Shown here one piece after another: positions 24,690 through 32,394 of a stretch of DNA of 63,927 nucleotides. The stretch is from Bacillota bacterium (GTDB taxonomy: Bacteria > Bacillota > Clostridia > Acetivibrionales > DSM-1351), in contig JAEYHZ010000048.1 in the NCBI GenBank assembly GCA_023409265.1, forward strand, positions 1 through 63,927, in the 5' to 3' direction. Numbering within the stretch: position 1 is the first letter of the stretch; each line of letters opens with the position of its first letter. The notes under the pieces are model-generated. The model saw nothing but the letters and a program-made list of their open reading frames with translations. It was not told where the DNA came from and searched no databases. A program made the position numbers and the translations under genes.

Positions 24690-25829
24690 ATGGGCAGGGT
24701 TTTGAATTATGGAATGGTAGGCGGGGGACCAGGTGCATTTATTGGTGATGCGCACAGAAAAGCCATTGGTTTGGACGGAAAAGCAAGGATTGTTGCAGGT
24801 TGTTTTTCCCGCTCCTTTGAAAATACTTTGGCTACAGGTGAGGCCCTGGGTATTGAAAAAGAACGGCTTTATAAAAACTTTGAGGAAATGGCCGTAAAAG
24901 AAGCCGGCCGGCAAGACAGTATGGATTTTGTGGTCATAGTCACAACCAACTATGCCCACTATGAGGCATGCAGGGCTTTCTTGAATGCCGGTATTCCCGT
25001 AGTATGTGAAAAACCGCTTACAGTCACTCTTGAACAGGCGCTGGAATTGGAGAGGCTTGCAAATGAGAAAAAACTGTTGTTTATGGTTACTTATGTATAC
25101 TCAGGACATGTAACTGCAATGAACATCAAAGAAATCATAGCAGCAGGCGAAATAGGCCAGGTCCGTACAGTTATGGGTGAGTATCCACAGGGCTGGCTGG
25201 CTTTTGAAGATATAAGAGGCAACAGACAGGGAGAGTGGAGGACTGACCCGGCTCAATCGGGTAATACCAATGCTTTGGGCGACATTGGTACACATATAGA
25301 AAATACTGTCTACCGTATGACTGGCTTAAAAATAAAGAGGCTGCTGGCCCGAATGGATAAAGTGGTTCCGGGAAGAACTCTGGACGATAATTCAACTGTA
25401 ATGCTGGACTTTGAAAATGGTGCAACGGGGGTTTACTGGGCATCGCAGATAGCCATAGGACATGACAACGGACTCAGAATACGGATTTATGGCAGCAAGG
25501 GCAGCATATCCTGGTTCCAGGAGCAGCCGGAAGTTTTCCACATGGCAAAACAGGATGGTTCCCTGCTTGAGATACACAGGGGGCACGGGGTCATCAAACA
25601 GGCAGCAGCCAAATACACCAGATTACCCAGCGGGCACACAGAGGGCTGGTTTGAGGCTATGGGCAATTTCTATTCCAACTATATTGATTGTTTGAACGCC
25701 CAGAGAAACGGTGTATTTACAGAAGAAATGATTGAGTATCCTACGGTGGTTGACGGGGTTGACGGAGTGAGGTTTATCGAGGCCTGCCTTAAAAGCTCGG
25801 CCAACGGAAACATATGGGTGGATTTTTAA
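24690..25829 (+). CDS. Gfo/Idh/MocA-family oxidoreductase
   Basis: About 379 residues. The N-terminal Rossmann fold has GMVGGGPGAFIGDAHRKAI, and CEKPLTVTLEQALEL is the conserved EKP motif of the family. The C-terminal half is the usual beta-sheet substrate domain with GDIGTHIENTVYRMTG. Members oxidise sugars, inositols or sugar acids using NAD(P). AAGGAG at 24677-24682 gives the ATG at 24690 as start. The position right behind a sugar importer and before an isomerase-like gene suggests it acts on the imported sugar or a derivative. Confidence 0.9.
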   Translation: MGRVLNYGMVGGGPGAFIGDAHRKAIGLDGKARIVAGCFSRSFENTLATGEALGIEKERLYKNFEEMAVKEAGRQDSMDFVVIVTTNYAHYEACRAFLNAGIPVVCEKPLTVTLEQALELERLANEKKLLFMVTYVYSGHVTAMNIKEIIAAGEIGQVRTVMGEYPQGWLAFEDIRGNRQGEWRTDPAQSGNTNALGDIGTHIENTVYRMTGLKIKRLLARMDKVVPGRTLDDNSTVMLDFENGATGVYWASQIAIGHDNGLRIRIYGSKGSISWFQEQPEVFHMAKQDGSLLEIHRGHGVIKQAAAKYTRLPSGHTEGWFEAMGNFYSNYIDCLNAQRNGVFTEEMIEYPTVVDGVDGVRFIEACLKSSANGNIWVDF

Positions 25830-25888
25830 AACTATCAACAATGTATTGGCAATCAACTATAAAAATTTATTTATAAGGAGGACTTATA

Positions 25889-26878
25889 ATGGGACGACCG
25901 GTAACATTATTTACAGGACAGTGGGCGGATCTGCCTCTGGAAGAGATGTGCAGAACCGCAAAAGAAATGGGTTATGACGGTTTGGAAATCGCTACCTGGG
26001 GACAGATCAATTGCCGCAGGGCAGCAATTGATGAAGGTTATGTAAAGGAAATAAAAGAGACTCTCAAGAAGCACGGCTTGATCTGTAAGGCACTGGGAGC
26101 ACATTTGACGGGACAGTGTGTAGGCGATTTATGGGATCCGAGACTTGACGGCTTTGCTCCGGCGGAATTTGCAGGACAGCCTGAAAAAATAAGAGCATGG
26201 GCTATTGACGAGATGAAATATACCGCCAGGGCTGCAAAAGCTATGGGCTGTGACGTTGTCACAGGTTTTATGGGCTCAGCCGTATGGAAGTACTGGTATT
26301 CCTTCCCTCAGACCGGTGAAAAAATGATAGCTGATGCATATACCGAGCAAGTGGAGCTATGGTCACCTATTTTTGACGTGTTTGATGAGTGTGGCGTCAA
26401 ATTCGCACTTGAAGTGCACCCCACAGAAATAGCCTTTGATTATTACACCACCGAAAGACTCTTAAAAGCATTCAATTACAGGCCAACACTGGGAATCAAC
26501 TTTGATCCCAGCCATCTCATCTGGCAGGGCGTAAATCCAACAATTTTCTTAAGTGACTTTATTGACAGAGTTTACCATGTACATATGAAGGATACTTCGG
26601 TGAATCTGGACGGGAGAAACGGAATACTGGGTTCCCATCTGACCTTCGGTGATATGAGAAGAGGCTGGAACTTTGTTTCCCTGGGACATGGAGATGTTGA
26701 TTTTGACAAGATTATCCGTGTTTTAAACGGCGCCGGTTATCAGGGTCCTCTGTCTGTTGAATGGGAGGACAGCGGCATGGATAGAATATTTGGTGCGGCT
26801 GAAGCCTGCAATTTTGTTAAAAACATCAACTTCAGCCCGTCCACAGTGTCATTTGATGATGCGTTAAGGAATGACTGA
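25889..26878 (+). CDS. Sugar phosphate isomerase/epimerase-like TIM-barrel protein
   Basis: The 329 residues belong to the xylose isomerase-like (AP_endonuc_2) barrel group. Metal-binding residues appear in ALEVHPTEIAF (Glu), GINFDPSHLIWQG (Asp, His), YHVHMKDT (His) and SVEWEDS (Glu). Members include IolE/IolH-type epimerases and dehydratases. The gene follows the oxidoreductase with a 59-bp gap and AAGGAGG, in the same operon. The pair resembles oxidoreductase/isomerase modules used for inositol or 3-keto-sugar breakdown. A terminator follows, so this is the end of the sugar cluster. Confidence 0.88.
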   Translation: MGRPVTLFTGQWADLPLEEMCRTAKEMGYDGLEIATWGQINCRRAAIDEGYVKEIKETLKKHGLICKALGAHLTGQCVGDLWDPRLDGFAPAEFAGQPEKIRAWAIDEMKYTARAAKAMGCDVVTGFMGSAVWKYWYSFPQTGEKMIADAYTEQVELWSPIFDVFDECGVKFALEVHPTEIAFDYYTTERLLKAFNYRPTLGINFDPSHLIWQGVNPTIFLSDFIDRVYHVHMKDTSVNLDGRNGILGSHLTFGDMRRGWNFVSLGHGDVDFDKIIRVLNGAGYQGPLSVEWEDSGMDRIFGAAEACNFVKNINFSPSTVSFDDALRND

Positions 26879-26883
26879 TCATA

Positions 26884-26942
26884 AAAATCAAGAGCCGTTG
26901 CAAAACTAATTTAATTTTGTAGCGGCTCCTTGATTTTTTTGG
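26884..26942 (+). terminator. Terminator at the end of the sugar cluster
   Basis: AAAATCAAGAGCCG (26884-26897) pairs with CGGCTCCTTGATTTT (26923-26937), with one bulge, and an uninterrupted T-run follows. Confidence 0.85.
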
Positions 26943-27039
26943 TATTCTCAGATGGATGTAATATTAAACGGCAATATAGATACAATAAGTCTATAGTATT
27001 GTTATCATGCAGTTTATCAAAGGTAGACGGATAATTATT

Positions 27040-27858
27040 ATGGATAAATTATTGTTTGGAATATCAGGTTTACCAATATACAGCGGTTTAAGGAACATAA
27101 ATTACGCTATTGGTATTTATTTTTTAGAATCAATAGGTCTGGATGCCATGGAACTTCTTTTCGTAAGAAATGTCAATGTAACGGATAACAATAAAGACAG
27201 TATATTGAAAGCTAAACTGGAAAATAATTTTTATCTGTCGGCACATGCATCACATTATATAAATTTAAATGCAGATGAAAAAGAAAAGCAGGAACAGTCC
27301 AGGGAAAGAATAATAAATGCCATGGAGGGTCTGGCAAAGGTTGAAGGAAGAAGTCTGGTACTTCATCCGGGTTATTATTTAAATGATTCCAAGGAGGAGA
27401 CCTTCAATACTATAAAGGAAAACCTGGTGAAGCTTCCTTGCAAGGGAATAGACTTCAGACTTGAAACCACCGGGAAAGGAACACAGTTTGGCACACTTGA
27501 GGAATTGATCCGTCTTTGCAAGGAAGTAAGGACCTGCAAATTATGCATTGATTTTTCACACATTCACGCCCGGGGAAACGGATGCCTCAAAAATTACAAT
27601 GATTTTGCCGGAATTTTGCAAAACATCCTGGATCAGCTTGGAAGAGCTGCACTGGACGACCTTCACATCCATATGGGGGGCATACAATATAATGAAAAAG
27701 GCGAGAGAAACCACATACGTCTGTTTGAAAGTGATTTTAACTATGTCGATTGCTTGAAAGCCTTAAAGGATTTCAAGGTAAAAGGCTGCGTGATTTCAGA
27801 AGGTCCGGTGGTGGAGAAGGATGCTTTACTACTTAAGAATGCATATAAACAGTTATAA
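27040..27858 (+). CDS. Endonuclease IV-like TIM-barrel protein (AP endonuclease 2 superfamily)
   Basis: About 272 residues starting with FGISGLPIYSGLRNINYAI. Metal-ligand segments typical of the Nfo fold are present: SAHASHYINLN, LHPGYYL, RLETTGKGTQFGTLEEL, LCIDFSHIHARG, DLHIHMGGIQYNEKGERNH and SEGP. In Nfo these coordinate three zinc ions for abasic-site cleavage. The protein may therefore be an AP endonuclease, or a divergent sugar isomerase. The in-frame ATG at 27007 is an alternative start; neither has a strong ribosome site. The gene is separated from the sugar cluster by a terminator. Confidence 0.75.
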   Translation: MDKLLFGISGLPIYSGLRNINYAIGIYFLESIGLDAMELLFVRNVNVTDNNKDSILKAKLENNFYLSAHASHYINLNADEKEKQEQSRERIINAMEGLAKVEGRSLVLHPGYYLNDSKEETFNTIKENLVKLPCKGIDFRLETTGKGTQFGTLEELIRLCKEVRTCKLCIDFSHIHARGNGCLKNYNDFAGILQNILDQLGRAALDDLHIHMGGIQYNEKGERNHIRLFESDFNYVDCLKALKDFKVKGCVISEGPVVEKDALLLKNAYKQL

Positions 27859-27956
27859 ATCATATTTCAACTATTTTAATAATAGTCATTGCTCCCCTGT
27901 ATTGATGCGTTTACGCAGGGCAGGCCAATCAATCAAAGTAAATCAATAAAATACTT

Positions 27957-28700
27957 TTATTTTAGAAATTGGCCGGTTTTCCCCATTTTAAAGGCAAGTA
28001 ATATTATGCCTTTCTCTTCTTGGGTGATCTCTCTTCCATACATTTTTTCAAATTGCTTTATCAGACCTTCAATATCAATGGATCTTTTAGGCTGTCTCGG
28101 AGGTTTGCCAGAAATAACCGAGGACTCATAAACCTTTGGTTGTATAAAGGAATTGTATATTTTCTTAAATATTTCAGCAGTGTAATAAGCATCATGAAAG
28201 GCATTGTGAAAGGTATAGCTAATAGGAATGTTAAGGGCTTGAACCGCGTGTTCAAGCCTTAGAAGGTTTTTTACGGGAAAATTGAAATATAACGAGGCAT
28301 ATGGCTGTATATCAATATATTTTTTTGATAAAAACCTGGTGCTCAAACTATGGTTCCCTGCATTTCTGAATAATTCTTTCACATCTGAGGCACCCCATAC
28401 ACAAAAAACAGAGTCGGTTCCGCCCGTAAAATCTGTAAACTGCCTGTAAACTTCGGGAAAAGTTTCTTCTGTTTGAAGCTGCTCGGTGGTTATTCCTGTC
28501 AAACCGGTTATAAACGGGTTTATCTTTTGATAGAACGCAGGCTTTACGTACCTGTCAAAAGTATTAACAGTATTAAACTCCCGGTCCAGCTTAACAGCAC
28601 CTATCTGAATAATCTCAAAGGGCATGGGTGCCCTGCTGAGATATTTATTCTGTGAAGAAAAGTCCTGATTAAGTTCAAGATCAAAAACAATATAATACAT
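27957..28700 (-). CDS. DEDD-type 3'-5' exonuclease (RNase T / DnaQ-like)
   Basis: The 247 residues begin with YYIVFDLELNQDF (first acidic pair), continue with EIIQIGAVKLD and TGLTGITTEQL, and have a late HNAFHDAYYTAEIF with the His and Asp of the DEDDh class. This matches the KapD-like exonucleases that trim RNA or DNA 3' ends. The C-terminal 50 residues are a charged tail with KPPRQPKRSIDIEG. The gene is transcribed alone on the minus strand and convergent with the endonuclease IV-like gene. Confidence 0.82.
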   Translation of the reverse strand: MYYIVFDLELNQDFSSQNKYLSRAPMPFEIIQIGAVKLDREFNTVNTFDRYVKPAFYQKINPFITGLTGITTEQLQTEETFPEVYRQFTDFTGGTDSVFCVWGASDVKELFRNAGNHSLSTRFLSKKYIDIQPYASLYFNFPVKNLLRLEHAVQALNIPISYTFHNAFHDAYYTAEIFKKIYNSFIQPKVYESSVISGKPPRQPKRSIDIEGLIKQFEKMYGREITQEEKGIILLAFKMGKTGQFLK

Positions 28701-28871
28701 GCTGTACTCCTAAAGGCTATATTTAACAAGCTGTAATACATTAAAACAGCAAAATACAAAGCAGCAAAATGCAAAGTACCAAAGAACTAAAGTACTTATG
28801 GAATATTTGAATATATGCCGACCTCTGAGAAGAATTATATAATGAAAAGCTGCTTACTGGAAGGGGGAGGA

Positions 28872-28923
28872 TTGACAGAAAATCTTGTTTGGGATATAAT
28901 GTTATTAACAATATGATAATAAC
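28872..28923 (+). promoter_or_regulatory. NAD salvage promoter with a palindromic operator (candidate NrtR site)
   Basis: TTGACA (28872-28877), a 17-base spacer and TATAAT (28895-28900) give a consensus promoter. Immediately after the -10 box GTTATTA (28901-28907) and TAATAAC (28917-28923) form an inverted repeat with extra symmetry inside (CA...TG). It covers the transcription start, so a bound repressor would block the operon. The first gene encodes an NrtR-like protein, the natural candidate. Confidence 0.7.
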
Positions 28924-28977
28924 AGAATAATAAGAACAAAAGTAATAAAATAAATAAAAATGAAATAGGTGGATGTA

Positions 28978-29892
28978 ATGGCTTCTAATGAAAAACTTAA
29001 TTCGCACGGTCAAACAGAAGAGGAATTCCTTGCAGCCTATAACCCGTACAAATACGAAAGACCCTCGGTAACTGTAGATATGCTGATATTTACTGTTACC
29101 GATGCAAAAAAAAGAAACTACCGGACGCTTCCGGATAAAGAGCTTAAACTCCTATTGATCAAAAGGGGTGAGCACCCCTTCATTGACCAATGGGCCTTGC
29201 CGGGTGGTTTTGTAAAAATGGATGAAAGTCTTGAAGAGGCTGCTGTGAGAGAATTGAAAGAGGAAACGAATATAGACAATGTCTATATGGAACAGCTATA
29301 TACATGGGGTGAGGTTGACAGGGATCCCAGAGCCAGGATTATCAGTACATCTTATATGGCGCTGGCTGACAGCAGCACTCTGGAAGTGATAGCAAACGAT
29401 GACGCGGCCGATGTAAAATGGTTTTCGGTGCAGTGCAAATTGTTTCAGGAGCACAAGACTTTAACAAATACCGGGTATGAGCAGCAAAGGCTTTATAAAT
29501 TAAAACTAACCTGTGAGGGAGAAAAAGCTCTTGAGGCTGTAATAAAAAAAGTAAAAACAGTCAACGAGAGAACTGTAAGAGCTTATAGCACTATAGAAGA
29601 AAGCAGCGGGATTGCCTTTGACCATGCCGGAATAATTGAATATGCTCTGGAGCGGCTAAGAGCCAAAATAGAATATACAGATATAGCCTTCAATCTTATG
29701 CCGGAGCTTTTTACACTTACTCAGCTCCAGCAGGTGTATGAAGTGATTCTTGATACTGAACTGTTAAAGGCTAATTTCAGAAGAAAAACCGCACATATGG
29801 TGATTGAAACAAACCAATTCACAAAGGATGCGGGGCACAGGCCATCAAAGCTTTATAGATTCAACACCGGCTGGAACAAGGAAAATGAATAA
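28978..29892 (+). CDS. NrtR-like Nudix protein, probable regulator of NAD salvage
   Basis: About 304 residues. The N-terminal Nudix domain has the box GFVKMDESLEEAAVRELKEE followed by TNI, where the usual Gly is replaced by Asn. A C-terminal winged-helix-like part (LERLRAKIEYTDIAFNLM, then FTLTQLQQVYEVIL and FRRKTAHMVIETNQF) is characteristic of NrtR, the ADP-ribose-responsive repressor of NAD genes. Unlike DNA-binding-only NrtRs, the Nudix box is nearly intact, so it may also hydrolyse ADP-ribose. The start is the ATG at 28978, after AGGTGG. It heads an operon with nicotinamidase and nicotinate phosphoribosyltransferase. Confidence 0.85.
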   Translation: MASNEKLNSHGQTEEEFLAAYNPYKYERPSVTVDMLIFTVTDAKKRNYRTLPDKELKLLLIKRGEHPFIDQWALPGGFVKMDESLEEAAVRELKEETNIDNVYMEQLYTWGEVDRDPRARIISTSYMALADSSTLEVIANDDAADVKWFSVQCKLFQEHKTLTNTGYEQQRLYKLKLTCEGEKALEAVIKKVKTVNERTVRAYSTIEESSGIAFDHAGIIEYALERLRAKIEYTDIAFNLMPELFTLTQLQQVYEVILDTELLKANFRRKTAHMVIETNQFTKDAGHRPSKLYRFNTGWNKENE

Positions 29893-29970
29893 AAGAATAA
29901 TTCGTAAGGAAAATTGTTAAAGAAGAAGTTGGAAGCTAAAGAATAATTAAATTTTAAGGGGGTTGTACCT

Positions 29971-30642
29971 ATGAAATTTACAAGTATGGATGATTTTGCA
30001 AGAGATAGCTCCAAAACTCTGTTTGATTTATACAAAATGTTTGAGGAGGCAGGAGCAATGGAACTGGAGAAACTGCCTGCAGCACATACTTCCCTGGTAA
30101 TTGTAGACATGATAAACGGTTTTGCCAGAAGCGGGGCCTTAAAGAGCAAAAGGGTGGAAGACCTGATACCTGAGATTGTGAGCTTATCTTTAAGATGTGA
30201 TGAACTGGGAATTACCAAGCTGGCCTTTGCCGACAACCATACCGGGATATCACCTGAGTTTGAAGCTTATCCCGTTCATTGCCTGAAAGATACTTCCGAG
30301 GCACAGGTGGTTGATGAAATTAAAAATGTGGGAGGTTACAAACTTATTCCAAAGAACTCTACAAACGGCTTTTTGGAAGAGGAATTTCAAAACTGGCTTG
30401 AACAAAATTCTGGAATAAATACATTTATAGTTACCGGGGACTGCACCGATATCTGTGTCCAGCAGTTTGCAGTTACCTTGAAAACCTGGTTTAACAAACA
30501 AAACAAAAATTCGCGGATCATCGTTCCTATAAACGCAGTAGATACCTATGATCTGGGCATTCATAACGGTGATCTGACCAATATAATGGCCCTCTATAAT
30601 ATGCATATTAACGGGATCGAAATTGTTGCCGCACTTATATAA
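29971..30642 (+). CDS. pncA: Nicotinamidase-like isochorismatase-family hydrolase
   Basis: The 223 residues carry the catalytic Asp in LVIVDMINGFARSG, a metal-site-like FADNHT, and the cysteine nucleophile in VTGDCTDICVQQFAVTL, the triad layout of the cysteine hydrolase family. Position between an NrtR-like gene and pncB supports nicotinamide deamidation to nicotinate, the first step of NAD recycling. The family also includes isochorismatases and ureidoacrylate hydrolases, so the name rests partly on context. An N-terminal extension of about 30 residues precedes the core. pncB starts 13 bases after its stop. Confidence 0.85.
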   Translation: MKFTSMDDFARDSSKTLFDLYKMFEEAGAMELEKLPAAHTSLVIVDMINGFARSGALKSKRVEDLIPEIVSLSLRCDELGITKLAFADNHTGISPEFEAYPVHCLKDTSEAQVVDEIKNVGGYKLIPKNSTNGFLEEEFQNWLEQNSGINTFIVTGDCTDICVQQFAVTLKTWFNKQNKNSRIIVPINAVDTYDLGIHNGDLTNIMALYNMHINGIEIVAALI

Positions 30643-30655
30643 AGGAGATATCTAT

Positions 30656-32098
30656 ATGAACAATATGAACTTGACAATGCTGACGGATTTTTATGAAATA
30701 ACTATGGCAAACGGATACTTCAATAATGGTTTAAAGGACAAGATTGCTTATTTTGACATGTTTTTCAGAAAGGTACCTGACAACGGCGGTTTTGCCATAA
30801 TGGCAGGAGTTGAGCAGGTAATCCAATATTTAAAAAATCTGATGTTCACCAAGGAGGATATAGAATACTTAAAAAATAGAAACCAATTCAGTGAAGCTTT
30901 TCTTGAATACCTCAGGAATTTTAAATTCAATTGTGATGTATGGGCCATTCCCGAAGGAACACCCATTTTTCCGGGCGAACCTGTGGTTATGGTAAGGGGA
31001 CCTGTAATAGAAGCCCAATTTATTGAAACAATGATTCTGCTTACTATCAATCATCAAAGTCTTATTGCCACAAAAGCAAACAGAATTGTAAGAGCCGCAC
31101 AGGGGAGAGATGTGATGGAGTTTGGTTCCAGGAGAGCACAGGGCTATGATGGCGCCATTTATGGTGCAAGGGCCGCATACATCGGAGGCTGTGTAGGAAC
31201 AGCCTGCACCATAGCAGAAAAGGAATTCAACATTCCTGCAATCGGTACAATGGCGCACAGCTGGATCCAGATGTTCCCTGATGAGCTTGAGGCATTCCGC
31301 ATATATGCACGGACTTACCCGGACAATTGTACTCTTCTGGTGGATACCTATAATACGCTGAAGTCTGGGGTGCCCAACGCAATTAAAGTATTCAATGAAG
31401 AAATCGTGCCGAGAGGATTCAGACCAAAAGGCATAAGGATAGATTCCGGGGATATTACCTATTTGTCAAAAGCCGCCAGAAAAATGTTGGACGCAGCAGG
31501 TTTCCACGATTGTAAAATAGTGGCCTCAAACTCCCTTGATGAATTTATAATCAGAGATATTTTAATTGAAGGAGCAAAGGTGGATCTGTTCGGAGTGGGA
31601 GAGAGGCTGATAACTTCCAGATCTGAACCGGTTTTTGGAGGTGTCTACAAACTGGTTGCCATTGAGGAAGAAGGAAATATCATACCAAAGATCAAGTTGA
31701 GCGAGAATGTTGGAAAGGTAACCAACCCCTGTTTCAAGCAGGTTTACCGGTTGTATGACAAAGAGAGCAGGAAGGCTATTGCAGATGTGCTGACAATTCA
31801 TGACGAAGTGATTGATGAAAATGAGCCTTATGAAATATTCGACCCTGAATATACCTGGAAGAGAAAAACTTTGACCGGTTTCAGAGCTCAAAAGCTGTTG
31901 GTGCCTGTTTTTGAGAAGGGCAAATGCGTGTATGAAAGCCCTAATACACAGCAGATAAAGGAGTTTTGCCAAGCCCAGGTGGATACCATATGGGACGAAG
32001 TAAAAAGGTTTGAAAATCCGCACCAATATTATGTGGATTTATCAAAGAAATTGTGGGATGAGAAACAGGAGCTGTTACAGAATTATTCGGTAAAGTGA
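30656..32098 (+). CDS. pncB: Nicotinate phosphoribosyltransferase
   Basis: About 480 residues. Family landmarks are LTDFYEITMANGYF at the start, EFGSRRAQGYDGAIYGARA with the catalytic-loop region, GTMAHSWIQMF, LLVDTYNT and GIRIDSGDITYLSK. It condenses nicotinate with PRPP to nicotinate mononucleotide, using ATP, in the cytosol. AAAGGAG nine bases before the ATG at 30656 fixes the start; the longer frame overlapping pncA is unlikely. This is the last intact gene of the NAD salvage operon. A broken macro domain follows directly after its stop. Confidence 0.93.
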   Translation: MNNMNLTMLTDFYEITMANGYFNNGLKDKIAYFDMFFRKVPDNGGFAIMAGVEQVIQYLKNLMFTKEDIEYLKNRNQFSEAFLEYLRNFKFNCDVWAIPEGTPIFPGEPVVMVRGPVIEAQFIETMILLTINHQSLIATKANRIVRAAQGRDVMEFGSRRAQGYDGAIYGARAAYIGGCVGTACTIAEKEFNIPAIGTMAHSWIQMFPDELEAFRIYARTYPDNCTLLVDTYNTLKSGVPNAIKVFNEEIVPRGFRPKGIRIDSGDITYLSKAARKMLDAAGFHDCKIVASNSLDEFIIRDILIEGAKVDLFGVGERLITSRSEPVFGGVYKLVAIEEEGNIIPKIKLSENVGKVTNPCFKQVYRLYDKESRKAIADVLTIHDEVIDENEPYEIFDPEYTWKRKTLTGFRAQKLLVPVFEKGKCVYESPNTQQIKEFCQAQVDTIWDEVKRFENPHQYYVDLSKKLWDEKQELLQNYSVK

Positions 32099-32288
32099 TA
32101 TAACAATCCAGAATGCAGATGTAATAGTCAATGCGGCTAATACATCTCTTCTTGGAGGAGCTGGCGTGGACGGTGCCACACACAGAGCTGCGGGACCTGA
32201 ATTGCTGGACGAATGCCGGAGGCTGAACGGCTGTAAGACTGGTCAGGCAAGGCTGACCGGCGGATACAGTTTCCCTGTCCGAAAATAG
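32097..32288 (+). pseudogene. Decayed macro domain (ADP-ribose/O-acetyl-ADP-ribose deacetylase type)
   Basis: Reading from 32097 to the TAG at 32286 gives 63 residues with the macro-domain core: ADVIVNAANTSLLGGAGVDGA, then HRAAGPELLDECRRLNGC, TGQARLTGGYSFPVRK. This is the NAANxxLLGGGGVDGAIHRAAG family signature. The N-terminal 10-15 residues and everything after the GY-LP segment are missing. There is no start codon, because the frame begins inside the pncB stop. It looks like the remnant of an ADP-ribose-handling gene that once belonged to this NAD operon. Confidence 0.85.
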
Positions 32289-32394
32289 TCCGACAAAATT
32301 ACTAATCCAACCTGATCATATTTATCACAGGTTACAAATTCGATAATATATGATAAAATTTGGTATAAATCTGATTAGATTGGAGGCGAAGTTT

